Source of the DNA: Ciceribacter thiooxidans
GTDB lineage: Bacteria; Pseudomonadota; Alphaproteobacteria; Rhizobiales; Rhizobiaceae
DNA: 64,000 nt
Direction of reading: 5' to 3'
NCBI RefSeq assembly: GCF_014126615.1
Contig: NZ_CP059897.1
Location: 1,318,060 to 1,382,059, forward strand
Below the pieces are notes generated by a model that ran no database searches, was not told the origin of the DNA, and saw only the letters and a list, made by a program, of their open reading frames with translations. The position numbers were made by a program, and so were the translations under genes. This document shows, in pieces, positions 8,501 to 15,129 of the stretch. Positions within the stretch are counted from its first letter, which is position 1; each line of letters opens with the position of its first letter.

Positions 8501-9490
8501 GCGTCCGTGGCGACGCGCCACCGCGAGCGTTGCCGCTGCCGCGCCGAGCCAGTCACCGAAGCGCTGGTCCTCGTCGATCCTCAGGCGCACCGGCAGGATG
8601 TTCATCAGCATGAGCGGCACGCGCGCCGCCGGCGAGCCGAAACGTCCCATGAAGGCCACGCCGACGGTCACGTCCTGCTGCCCGACGAAGCGGGCGTAAT
8701 AGGCTGCGACCAGGGCGGCCACGATGTCGCTCCAGCCCGTTTTCAATGCGATCGAGAGATCGCGAAGCCGTTCGGCCAGCGCGACCGGAACAGCCTCGAC
8801 CTCATGATGATAGCTGCGGGCGGTCAGGGCTGGCCTCGGTTTGATCCCCGCCACGGCCGGCATGTCCTTCAGCGCATCGTTCCAGAAGGTGCGGTCCTCA
8901 GTATACTGCTGCGAATTCCGGTAGAGCTGGTCCTGTTCGAGCGCGATCTTGAGTGGAGACAGCGCCGGCCCGGTGTCCGCCGCGCCGCGATTATAGAGTT
9001 CTCCCGTCCGCGACAGAATAAGGTGGGTCGCAAAGCCGTCGGCGATCACGTGGTGAAGCCGCACGTACCACCAGAAGCGGTTTTCGCCGAGCCGGTAGAG
9101 CCGGAAGAGGGTCGGGCTCTGCTGGGCGAGATCAAGCGGCGTTTCCATGTCGCGCCGAATGTCGGCGCGGGCGACGGCGGCGGGATCGTCGTCTTGCGAC
9201 AGGTCGACGATCGAAAGCGGCGGCTCCGCGCCGGGATCGCGGACCTGCCGGTTGTCGTCGAGAATGCGAAGCGACAGGCTGTCGGCTTCCGCAAAGACCT
9301 TCCCGACAGCACGGGTAAACCGCTCGACATCGAGCGCACCGCAGATCTCCATCACCTGGCCGGTGTTGAAGACGGGATTCTCCGGGTCGAGTGCCTGCGC
9401 GAACCACAGTCCGCGCTGCGCCTCGCCGAGCGGGAGGATTCTCGCGGCGGCGGAGAAATCGGAGCGCGCCGTTCCAGCGGAGGAAGCCAT
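5579..9490 (-). CDS. entF: Non-ribosomal peptide synthetase, EntF-like (C-A-T-TE), serine-activating
   Basis: A 1303-residue single-module synthetase, close to the size of E. coli EntF. Domains: condensation (about 15-440, HHVIADG at 146-152), adenylation (about 465-945, core motif FTSGSTGEPKG and YGPTE), carrier (about 960-1030, GGHSLL, Ser992), thioesterase (about 1050-1295, GWSVGG Ser1125, His1274). Reading the A-domain pocket gives D652 V653 W656 H695 F719 S721 L744 V752 D753 K938 = DVWHFSLVDK, the serine code of EntF. It would join 2,3-DHB from the aryl carrier protein to serine, and the thioesterase would trimerise and cyclise the units. No MbtH-like gene is present nearby. Three bases separate it from the carrier-protein gene. 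Confidence 0.96.
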   Translation of the reverse strand: MASSAGTARSDFSAAARILPLGEAQRGLWFAQALDPENPVFNTGQVMEICGALDVERFTRAVGKVFAEADSLSLRILDDNRQVRDPGAEPPLSIVDLSQDDDPAAVARADIRRDMETPLDLAQQSPTLFRLYRLGENRFWWYVRLHHVIADGFATHLILSRTGELYNRGAADTGPALSPLKIALEQDQLYRNSQQYTEDRTFWNDALKDMPAVAGIKPRPALTARSYHHEVEAVPVALAERLRDLSIALKTGWSDIVAALVAAYYARFVGQQDVTVGVAFMGRFGSPAARVPLMLMNILPVRLRIDEDQRFGDWLGAAAATLAVARRHGRYRHEHIRRDLDLGGGQRRLFGPLVNVLPYEEDLKLEGTAVATERLGTGPVDDITFSFRGDPMRENLTVEIDANPDLYGLAEVRAHAERFLHFLDRSVAAALADGTLGDVPTVTDSEAAWLIGTLNDTAHAVTPATLVEVIEKAFADHAGREAVRFDGESLSYAELDRRSAALARQLIAAGAGRDRRVAVALPRSTELLIGLVAILRSGAAYMPVDLSHPAERIERMLARGTPILALAPDGMLIGDLPVLAPSAWETETSAGALPTVAPGDAAYVIFTSGSTGEPKGVLVEHRAIVNRLEWMKTHYGFSADDIILQKTPMTFDVSVWEFFLSFFAGGTLVMAPPEAQRDPEWLARLIRENSVTTAHFVPSMLSAFVSEPKARGLSLRRVFASGEELTADLRDRFHREISAELHNLYGPTEAAVDVSYWTASPDDGSNPVPIGLPVWNTRLYVLDGRLRPVPPGVAGRLYIAGVQLAREYVGRHDLTAERFVADPFHKGERMYDTGDLARLRPDGAIDYLGRLDNQIKLRGLRIELGEIEAAILSHPHVTQSVVILHQAGPEKRIVGYYVASAGVGEPALRRHLDGLLPDYMIPAQLIRLDAMPLSSNGKLDRKALPSPRFSTGTGEPPLPGTEQILADLFTSLLGPVEPISRDDDFFAVGGHSLLAVRLVQQLGRLVGRDIGLGTLFRHPTVKRLAAHLDGEARAEDNGLQPMIRLNATDNDAPPLFMIHPAGGIAWCYGGYARALAGERAVWGIQADAIDSGRPGPESLQTMALQYARRIGEIAGARPVHLCGWSVGGIIAHAVANALFRSGHSVGCLAMLDSYPADCWRNEPDPGPDAGLKALLAISGHDPDRLLDLPMTRDAVRDFLRHAESPFAALPEAAFEGIMRVVGGNNRLVREHVHETYPGTILHVAAVPSATKLLSPADWGPYAEGVNEYQVPFIHAELTAPPAVDVIAPLLAAEMAAREDQGCN

Positions 9491-9493
9491 GGC

Positions 9494-9739
9494 TCAGGTC
9501 CTTTCCATGTTCTGCTGCCGTGCGACGACGGCCCACCAGGCGCCAAGCGTGACGTCCCTCGCGAGCTCGGAGAAGTCGAGCTTGAGGCCTTGCTGTTCCC
9601 AGGAGAGGACGAGTGCCATCGCCCTCATGGAATCGAGGCCGAGATCCATGAGATTGTCGCTGTCGCCGATCTCGGAAGGGTCGACATGGATCATCCGCGC
9701 GATCTCCCGGCGAAGCATTTCGATCGTGAAGTCCGTCAT
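9494..9739 (-). CDS. Free-standing aryl carrier protein
   Basis: An 81-residue acyl-carrier-type protein with the phosphopantetheine motif LGLDSMR (Ser37). It corresponds to the C-terminal carrier domain of E. coli EntB, here a separate polypeptide. EntE would load it with 2,3-DHB as a thioester, and the synthetase condensation domain would take over the acyl group. It sits between the isochorismatase and synthetase genes with 3-base gaps on each side, so the parts of EntB are adjacent but separated by an in-frame stop and a new start. The modifying enzyme is probably the PPTase at the end of the operon. Confidence 0.92.
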   Translation of the reverse strand: MTDFTIEMLRREIARMIHVDPSEIGDSDNLMDLGLDSMRAMALVLSWEQQGLKLDFSELARDVTLGAWWAVVARQQNMERT

Positions 9740-9742
9740 CGC

Positions 9743-10384
9743 TCACGCTCCTCCGATCTCTTGAAGGACATGGGAGAGAACGACAGGAACCGCGAACGTG
9801 CCCGCGGCATAGGCGAGCGCCATGTCGTGCTTCTCGCGGGAGAAATCCGCGAGGCAATCGGCGACGAGGAAGGGCTCTATGTCCTGCTGGAAAGCATCGG
9901 CAGCGGTCAGCGTGCAGCCGATATGGGCGTAGACGCCGCAGATGAGCAACTGGTCCCTGCTCCGAACGCGCATCAGATGGGCGAGATTGCTGTGCTGGAA
10001 GGCGCTGTAGCGGTGCTTGACCAGAACCACGTCCCCCTCCTCGGGGGCCAGGCGCGCGTCGATGTGCTGATGCTCCGGCGCGCTGGTCATGCCGGGTCCC
10101 CAGAGATCGGCCTGAAGCCCTCGGTCACGCCGGTCCTGATCGCCGTTCTGCGCCGTGTAGAAGACCGGAATGCCATTGGCACGGCAGGCGCGCCCGAGTG
10201 CCCGGATGTTCTCGATCGCCGGCGCGATCGGCGCTGCATTGGCGGCAAAGGCGCTGATGAAGTAGTTCTGCATGTCGTGGATCAACAGCGCGGCACGCTT
10301 CGGTTCGAGCCGCCACGGTGCGCGCGCGGTCGGAAGCTCGTCATCGCGGGGCAGGTCGTAGGTCGCAATCCTCGGCAGTCCCAT
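9743..10384 (-). CDS. entB: Isochorismatase (EntB N-terminal domain equivalent)
   Basis: Hydrolyses isochorismate to pyruvate and 2,3-dihydro-2,3-dihydroxybenzoate. It has 213 residues, matching only the isochorismatase half of EntB. Diagnostic segments are LIHDMQNYF (Asp37), VKHRYSAFQ (Lys123) and CGVYAHIGC (149-157), all at positions equivalent to EntB. The protein stops where the linker to the carrier domain would begin, and the carrier protein follows as its own gene after 3 bases. It starts one base after the entE stop codon. The split arrangement means the carrier can move independently of the hydrolase. Confidence 0.94.
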   Translation of the reverse strand: MGLPRIATYDLPRDDELPTARAPWRLEPKRAALLIHDMQNYFISAFAANAAPIAPAIENIRALGRACRANGIPVFYTAQNGDQDRRDRGLQADLWGPGMTSAPEHQHIDARLAPEEGDVVLVKHRYSAFQHSNLAHLMRVRSRDQLLICGVYAHIGCTLTAADAFQQDIEPFLVADCLADFSREKHDMALAYAAGTFAVPVVLSHVLQEIGGA

Positions 10385-10385
10385 T

Positions 10386-12014
10386 TTACGCCTCCTCTTT
10401 CTCGCGCCGCAGAAGTGCGTCCCGCAGCTGCTGGCGCAGCACCTTGCGGCTCACTTTTCCGACAGCCGTTGTCTCGAAACTTTCGGCAAAGACGACCTGG
10501 TCCGGCACTTTGAATTCCGCGAGCCCGCGGCCCCGTACGAAGGCCTTGAGCTCGGCGATACCGGGCTTCGGCCCGTCCGGAATGACGAAGGCGCAACTGC
10601 GCTCGCCGAGATAGGGATCGGGGATTGCCACCACCGCCGCGTCGAACACCCCCGGATGGGCAAGCAGATGATCCTCGATCTCCTCGGCGGAGATCTTCTC
10701 GCCGGCGCGGTTGATGTGGTCGCCGGCGCGGCCTTCGACGACCAGGTATCCCTCGGGCGTCATACGCACGATGTCGCCGGTTCTGTAGTAACCATCTTCG
10801 GTGAACGCCCGTTGATTGGCGGCAGGGTCATTGTGGTAGGCGCGGATCGTATAGGGTCCGCGGGTGAGAAGCAGGCCCCGCTCGCCCGGAGGCACCGGTT
10901 GTCCCATGTCGTCGACGATCAGGATCTCGTCGTCCGGACTGATCGGCCGCCCCTGGGTTTCCGTCACCAGATCCTCCGGGTCGTCGAGTCGGGTATAATT
11001 GACGAGACCCTCTGCCATGCCGAAGACCTGCTGTAGCCTGCATCGAAGCGTCGCAGTAACCCGCCGGGCGGCCTCGGGCGCGAATTTGGCGCCGCCGACC
11101 TGCAGGACGGCGAGGCTCGAGATGTCCGAGGTCGTCCGCCCCGCCGCCTGCATCCAGAGCAACGCCAGCGGCGGCACCAGGCCGGTCATTGTCACCCGCT
11201 CCCGCTCGATCCACGCAAAGGCGGCCTCTGGACTGGGCGACGGGCACATGACGATGCGCGCACCGGCATGGAGGGCGCCGAAGACGCCCGGCGAACTCAT
11301 CGGGAAATTGTGGGCGACCGGCAGGCTGGCCATGTAGACGGTGTCGGGCGTCATCCCGCAGATCTCGGCACTCGCCCGGAAACTGTAGACATAGTCGTCG
11401 TGCGTGCGCGGAATGAGCTTGGAGAGCCCGGTGCTTCCGCCCGAAATCTGCAGGAACGCTACGCTTTCGGGCGCGGCGTCCGCCGGAAGTGGCGCGTCGC
11501 CAGCCGGGAGGTCATCGAGGCTCGGGAATTCCTCCGCTTCTCCGACCACAATGACATGGCGGAGCACCGGCACCTCCTGCTTCACCTTGCGGGCGAGCGC
11601 ACGGTAGTCAAAGCCGCCATGACGGTCTGCGACGATGTAGCCGACCGCTTCGGCCCGGTGGAGGAAGTGAACGATCTCCGTCTCCCGGTGTGCCGGCAGC
11701 GAAAATACCGGGATCAAGCCGGCGCGGAAGAGGCCGAAGACGACGGAAAGAAAGGCCGTGCAGTTCGGCAGCTGCACCACCACGCGGTCTCCGGGCGTGA
11801 GGCCCACAGAGAGCAGCCCGCGGGCAATCCGTTCGGCTCGCTCATGCAGTTCGCGGTAGGTCCAGCGTCCATCGGTACCGACGACAGCGAAGTTGTCCGG
11901 ATAGGCGGTCGCTGTCCTTCTGAGCACGCCGAACAGGGTTTCGCCGCGCCAGTAGCCCCTTTCCCGGTAGAGGTCGGCGAGGTGTTGCGGCCAGGTCTGT
12001 CGAAGCGGCTGCAT
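10386..12014 (-). CDS. entE: 2,3-dihydroxybenzoate-AMP ligase
   Basis: Activates 2,3-DHB with ATP and loads it on the aryl carrier protein. The 542-residue protein begins [22 protein letters not shown], as EntE/DhbE proteins do. It has the adenylate-forming core SGGSTGLSK (191-199), [10 protein letters not shown] (234-243, the aryl-pocket region with the conserved Asn), GRPISPDDE and the C-terminal lysine in [10 protein letters not shown] chose ATG 12014, which follows GGAGAGG inside the end of entC. The open frame extends to 12332, but that part is shadow sequence antisense in character to entC. The stop of entC lies 1 base before this start (TGAGATG). Confidence 0.95.
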   Translation of the reverse strand: MQPLRQTWPQHLADLYRERGYWRGETLFGVLRRTATAYPDNFAVVGTDGRWTYRELHERAERIARGLLSVGLTPGDRVVVQLPNCTAFLSVVFGLFRAGLIPVFSLPAHRETEIVHFLHRAEAVGYIVADRHGGFDYRALARKVKQEVPVLRHVIVVGEAEEFPSLDDLPAGDAPLPADAAPESVAFLQISGGSTGLSKLIPRTHDDYVYSFRASAEICGMTPDTVYMASLPVAHNFPMSSPGVFGALHAGARIVMCPSPSPEAAFAWIERERVTMTGLVPPLALLWMQAAGRTTSDISSLAVLQVGGAKFAPEAARRVTATLRCRLQQVFGMAEGLVNYTRLDDPEDLVTETQGRPISPDDEILIVDDMGQPVPPGERGLLLTRGPYTIRAYHNDPAANQRAFTEDGYYRTGDIVRMTPEGYLVVEGRAGDHINRAGEKISAEEIEDHLLAHPGVFDAAVVAIPDPYLGERSCAFVIPDGPKPGIAELKAFVRGRGLAEFKVPDQVVFAESFETTAVGKVSRKVLRQQLRDALLRREKEEA

Positions 12015-12015
12015 C

Positions 12016-13209
12016 TCAGGCCTCTCCGATCTGCGCGGAGGAAAGGCCGAACGCTTCCAGCATGGCGGAGAACTTGTGTACGGTCTCGGCAAGCTCGCCC
12101 TCCGGTGTCGAGCCCGGCACGATCCCCGCGCCGGCATAGAGGCGGGCGTGCCGGCCCTCGATCTCGGCGCAGCGGATCGAAACGTACCAACGGCCGTCGC
12201 CGGAGGAATCGCACCAGCCGACGGCACCGGCATAGAAGCCGCGGTCATAGCCCTCGAGGTCGCGGATGGCCGCGTCAGCCTCGCTACGCGGCATGCCGCA
12301 AACCGCCGGCGTCGGGTGCAGGAGCGCCGCAAGCTCGATGCTCGACGTTCCGATATCCTTGAGTGTTCCTTTGATCCGTGTGCCGAGATGCCACATGCTG
12401 CGCGTGGCCTTCAGCGTTACGCCGTCCGGCGCGGCAAGGTCTGTGCAGAGCGGCGACAGCACATCCATGATCTGCTCGACCACCAGCGCATGCTCGCGGC
12501 GATCCTTCCCGGAACGCAAGAGCGCCTCCGCCGCCTCCCGGTCCCGCGCACCGTCGGGGCTGCGCCGCGCGGAACCGGCGAGCGGATGGGAGAAGACGCG
12601 TGGTCCCCGTCGTTCCACCAGGAGTTCCGGCGTCGCGCCCACGAGGAAGCGCGAGCTTGCCTCCCGCGGCGGCAACGGCGTCGCGAATGTCACGACGGCA
12701 TCGTCCACGGAGAGCCTCGCGATGAGGGCGGGAATGGAGATGTCGCTGCCGACGGTGAGCCTGACGCTGCGTGACAGGACGATCTTGCGCAGGCTGCCGC
12801 CATCCTCGCACAGCCGCTCCAGACCGCGCCCGACGGCCATCGAGAAGACCTCTGCCGGCGGTTCCGCCGTGACCTGCATGCCAAAACCCTGCGACGCGAC
12901 GTAACCACCGGGCACGCCGAGCTCGTGGCGCCCCATGACCCGGAGCGCTTTTTCCGGACGGAGGAGATAGGCGGAGGCCTCGCGGGCATAGGGAATGGCG
13001 CCGACCAGGATATCGGGACCGGTCGGGTGCTCTTCGAAATGGCGCCGGACGCGGCTGGCGAGATCGGAGATGGTACCGCCCGGCAGCTCCCGCGCGACGC
13101 CATAGGCAAGCAGGGTCTCGTCGCCGGACCGGAGCACATAAGACGGCCGGTTCGCCGGGAAGGCCCGATCTTCGGGCAGTATGTCATTCAAGGTCGACGG
13201 ATGGACCAT
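12016..13209 (-). CDS. entC: Isochorismate synthase
   Basis: First committed enzyme of 2,3-DHB synthesis, converting chorismate to isochorismate with magnesium. The 397-residue length is that of EntC/DhbC. The chorismate-binding fold is clear: [12 protein letters not shown], the segment [28 protein letters not shown], the long block [10 protein letters not shown] and the C-terminal segment [26 protein letters not shown] with [15 protein letters not shown]. The leading [20 protein letters not shown] is short and non-conserved. It is preceded by a 54-base gap from the binding-protein gene, the largest gap in the first half of the operon, with no clear promoter. Confidence 0.95.
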   Translation of the reverse strand: MVHPSTLNDILPEDRAFPANRPSYVLRSGDETLLAYGVARELPGGTISDLASRVRRHFEEHPTGPDILVGAIPYAREASAYLLRPEKALRVMGRHELGVPGGYVASQGFGMQVTAEPPAEVFSMAVGRGLERLCEDGGSLRKIVLSRSVRLTVGSDISIPALIARLSVDDAVVTFATPLPPREASSRFLVGATPELLVERRGPRVFSHPLAGSARRSPDGARDREAAEALLRSGKDRREHALVVEQIMDVLSPLCTDLAAPDGVTLKATRSMWHLGTRIKGTLKDIGTSSIELAALLHPTPAVCGMPRSEADAAIRDLEGYDRGFYAGAVGWCDSSGDGRWYVSIRCAEIEGRHARLYAGAGIVPGSTPEGELAETVHKFSAMLEAFGLSSAQIGEA

Positions 13210-13263
13210 GGTGGACTCCTGTAGCTCGGTTTTCTGCCGACGAACGCGGTGGCGTCCGGCGGA

Positions 13264-14391
13264 TCACTTCGTCCAGTAGATGCCTTCGAGCGGCACGGCG
13301 GTGCGGGCATTCAGCTCTTCGAGAGCCTGTCCCGCGTCGAAATCTGTGAAGGCCTGCGGGTAACACCACGCCGCCATCAGCTGCATCGCCAGGAGGTCGA
13401 AGCCGGGCGCCAGCAGTTGCGACGACATGCCGTGGACGCGGCCGGATGCGACCGCCGGCAGGCTTGAAAAGCCGGGCCGTGAGAGAAGCCGCAAAAGCGA
13501 GGCCTCGGTCGTTTCGGCGTCATAGGAAGGGCCGATCAGCAGGCCGTTGCGTTTCTCCATGTAGGGGCCACCGGTCGCGATGTAGACCTCCGGGCCGGAA
13601 GAGATCACGTGTTCCGTGCTCACCTGCCCGAACGGGCGTCCCTTCAGGATATCGCCGATATTCCGCGCCTTGAGGAGGGCGAGTATCCTGCCGAAGTTTT
13701 CCGTTCCCGGCGAATTGCAGCAGGCCTCGGTCGTCGAAGCATGCGTCTCCATGAAGACGGTCGGCGATCCGGCCGCGGCGACCTCGTCTACGCGCGCCAC
13801 CAGCCCGGCGATCTCCCCATCGCGGAAGTCGGCAAAGGCGTCGGCCGCCGCCTCGTTTCCCGTCAGTCGCCCGAGCAGTCGAATGCTCTCCCCGGTATGG
13901 GCGAGCGGATCGAGTGTGAAGTCGACATAGGCGACGGGAATGCCGAGCATTTCGATCTGCGTGACCTGCTCGGGCGTCACGTGCGAATAGAGCGAGAGCA
14001 CCACCAGATCCGGCTCCGCCGCGGCGATCTCCTCCACGGAGAGGTTCTGCTGGTTGCTCGCAATCTGCGGCAGCCCGTCGATCTGCGGAAAGCGCGCGCG
14101 ATAGGCCTGGTAGAGATCTTCGCCGATCCGAGCCACGTCGTGCGGCCAGGCAGCGACGAGTGCCGGAGCCTCCGTCCCCGTGAAGGAGAGGGCGATGATG
14201 GTGCGCGCATCGTCGACAGCCAGCCTGCGGGCGGGCTCCCGCAGATGGACCTCGCGACCCTTGAGGTCGGTCGTGATGATCTCGGCCTCTGCGGCGAGAG
14301 CCGACAACAGCGTGAAGAGCATGGCTGCCAGCATCCCGACCAGGTGGTGGACCGCCCCCAGCCGTATGACAGCATGTCTCAGTCCGGTCAT
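13264..14391 (-). CDS. Periplasmic iron-siderophore ABC transporter binding protein
   Basis: A 375-residue class III binding protein (FepB/BtuF/FhuD fold). ATG 14391 is preceded by AAGGG and begins with a basic n-region and a hydrophobic stretch ending SALAAEA, a signal peptide. Typical features are the early segment ITTDLKGREVHLREPARRLAV, the pattern EEIAAAEPDLVVLSLYSHVTPEQ and SRPGFSSLPAVASGRVHGM near the end. It should deliver ferric siderophore from the receptor to an inner-membrane permease, but no permease or ATPase gene is in this operon. The much longer open frame (to 15054) is out-of-frame shadow of the methyltransferase gene. Confidence 0.9.
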   Translation of the reverse strand: MTGLRHAVIRLGAVHHLVGMLAAMLFTLLSALAAEAEIITTDLKGREVHLREPARRLAVDDARTIIALSFTGTEAPALVAAWPHDVARIGEDLYQAYRARFPQIDGLPQIASNQQNLSVEEIAAAEPDLVVLSLYSHVTPEQVTQIEMLGIPVAYVDFTLDPLAHTGESIRLLGRLTGNEAAADAFADFRDGEIAGLVARVDEVAAAGSPTVFMETHASTTEACCNSPGTENFGRILALLKARNIGDILKGRPFGQVSTEHVISSGPEVYIATGGPYMEKRNGLLIGPSYDAETTEASLLRLLSRPGFSSLPAVASGRVHGMSSQLLAPGFDLLAMQLMAAWCYPQAFTDFDAGQALEELNARTAVPLEGIYWTK

Positions 14392-14402
14392 CTCGGCGCC
14401 CT

Positions 14403-15098
14403 TCAGGCAGCAACGCCAGCGGCCGTCACCCGTTCGCCGGCGCGCGCCCGCGGACGGATGAAGGTCATGCCGTCGCCGAGCGGCACGAGCGACATGTCCA
14501 CCCGGTCGTCGGACTGAATTCTGAGGTTGAGGTTGCGCAGCGCTACAGTTTCCGGGCGCATGTCCTCGGGGTCGGCCACGGAACGCCCCCAGAACATATT
14601 GTCGAAGCAGATCAGGCCACCCGGCCGCACGAGCTTCAGGCACAGCTCGTAATAGGTGTCGTAGCTTTCCTTGTCGGCATCGATGAAGGCAAAGTCGAAA
14701 CCGGCCCCACCTTCCTCCGCCAGGATCCCCTCCAAGGTGCGGGTGGCATCCCCGAGACGCAGGTCGATCCGATCGGCGAGACCGGCCTCTTCCCAGTAGG
14801 ATCTCGCGATCGCCGTCCATTCCTCGCTGGCGTCGCAGGCGACGAGGACGCCGTCCTCCGGCAGTACGTCCGCGACACACAGGGCGCTGTAGCCGGTGAA
14901 GGTACCGATTTCGAGCACGCGTCGGGCTCCTATGCTTCGCGCCAGGAGTGCGAGCAGCTGACCGGCGGCGGGAGTGGTCATCATGTGCCCTTCGGCAAGG
15001 GCGAGCGTCTGCGCCCGCAACCGTCTGAGGAGCGGCGTCTGGCGCGTGCCGCAATCGATGACGTACTGGCGGATCTGCTGGTCCGAGATCTTCGGCAT
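14403..15098 (-). CDS. SAM-dependent O-methyltransferase (catechol/caffeoyl-CoA type, Methyltransf_3)
   Basis: A 231-residue class I methyltransferase. It has the SAM motif VLEIGTFTGYSAL, an acidic ribose-binding residue in VACDASEEW, the metal/catechol signature FAFIDADKESYDTYYE, then GGLICFDNMFWGRSV and a final strand GDGMTFIRPR. This family uses divalent metal to methylate one hydroxyl of a catechol. It lies inside the siderophore operon between the receptor and the binding protein, 11 bases from the latter. ATG 15098 has GGAGAGCAGA upstream; ATG 15110 is possible. Methylating 2,3-DHB or the finished siderophore is an inference. Detoxifying host or environmental catechols is an alternative. 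Confidence 0.88.
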   Translation of the reverse strand: MPKISDQQIRQYVIDCGTRQTPLLRRLRAQTLALAEGHMMTTPAAGQLLALLARSIGARRVLEIGTFTGYSALCVADVLPEDGVLVACDASEEWTAIARSYWEEAGLADRIDLRLGDATRTLEGILAEEGGAGFDFAFIDADKESYDTYYELCLKLVRPGGLICFDNMFWGRSVADPEDMRPETVALRNLNLRIQSDDRVDMSLVPLGDGMTFIRPRARAGERVTAAGVAA

Positions 15099-15129
15099 TC
15101 TGCTCTCCATTCTCGTTCTTGCTCGCCGC

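Noticed and set aside
5579..9490. Bacillibactin- or vibriobactin-like product (threonine, glycine spacer)
   Set aside because: Only one module, no glycine A domain, no cyclisation domain, and the pocket code is that for serine.
6836..10513. A 1225-codon open frame on the plus strand across the synthetase genes
   Set aside because: It is antisense to entF, the carrier protein and entB, arginine/glutamate-rich and without domain motifs. High GC leaves long open antisense frames.
12015..12332. N-terminal extension of entE by 106 codons
   Set aside because: Composition is Arg/Ser/Pro shadow; homologous EntE begins at the [10 protein letters not shown] position and a ribosome site precedes it.
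14392..15054. Long N-terminal extension of the iron-binding protein
   Set aside because: It is out-of-frame methyltransferase sequence; a signal peptide begins at ATG 14391.
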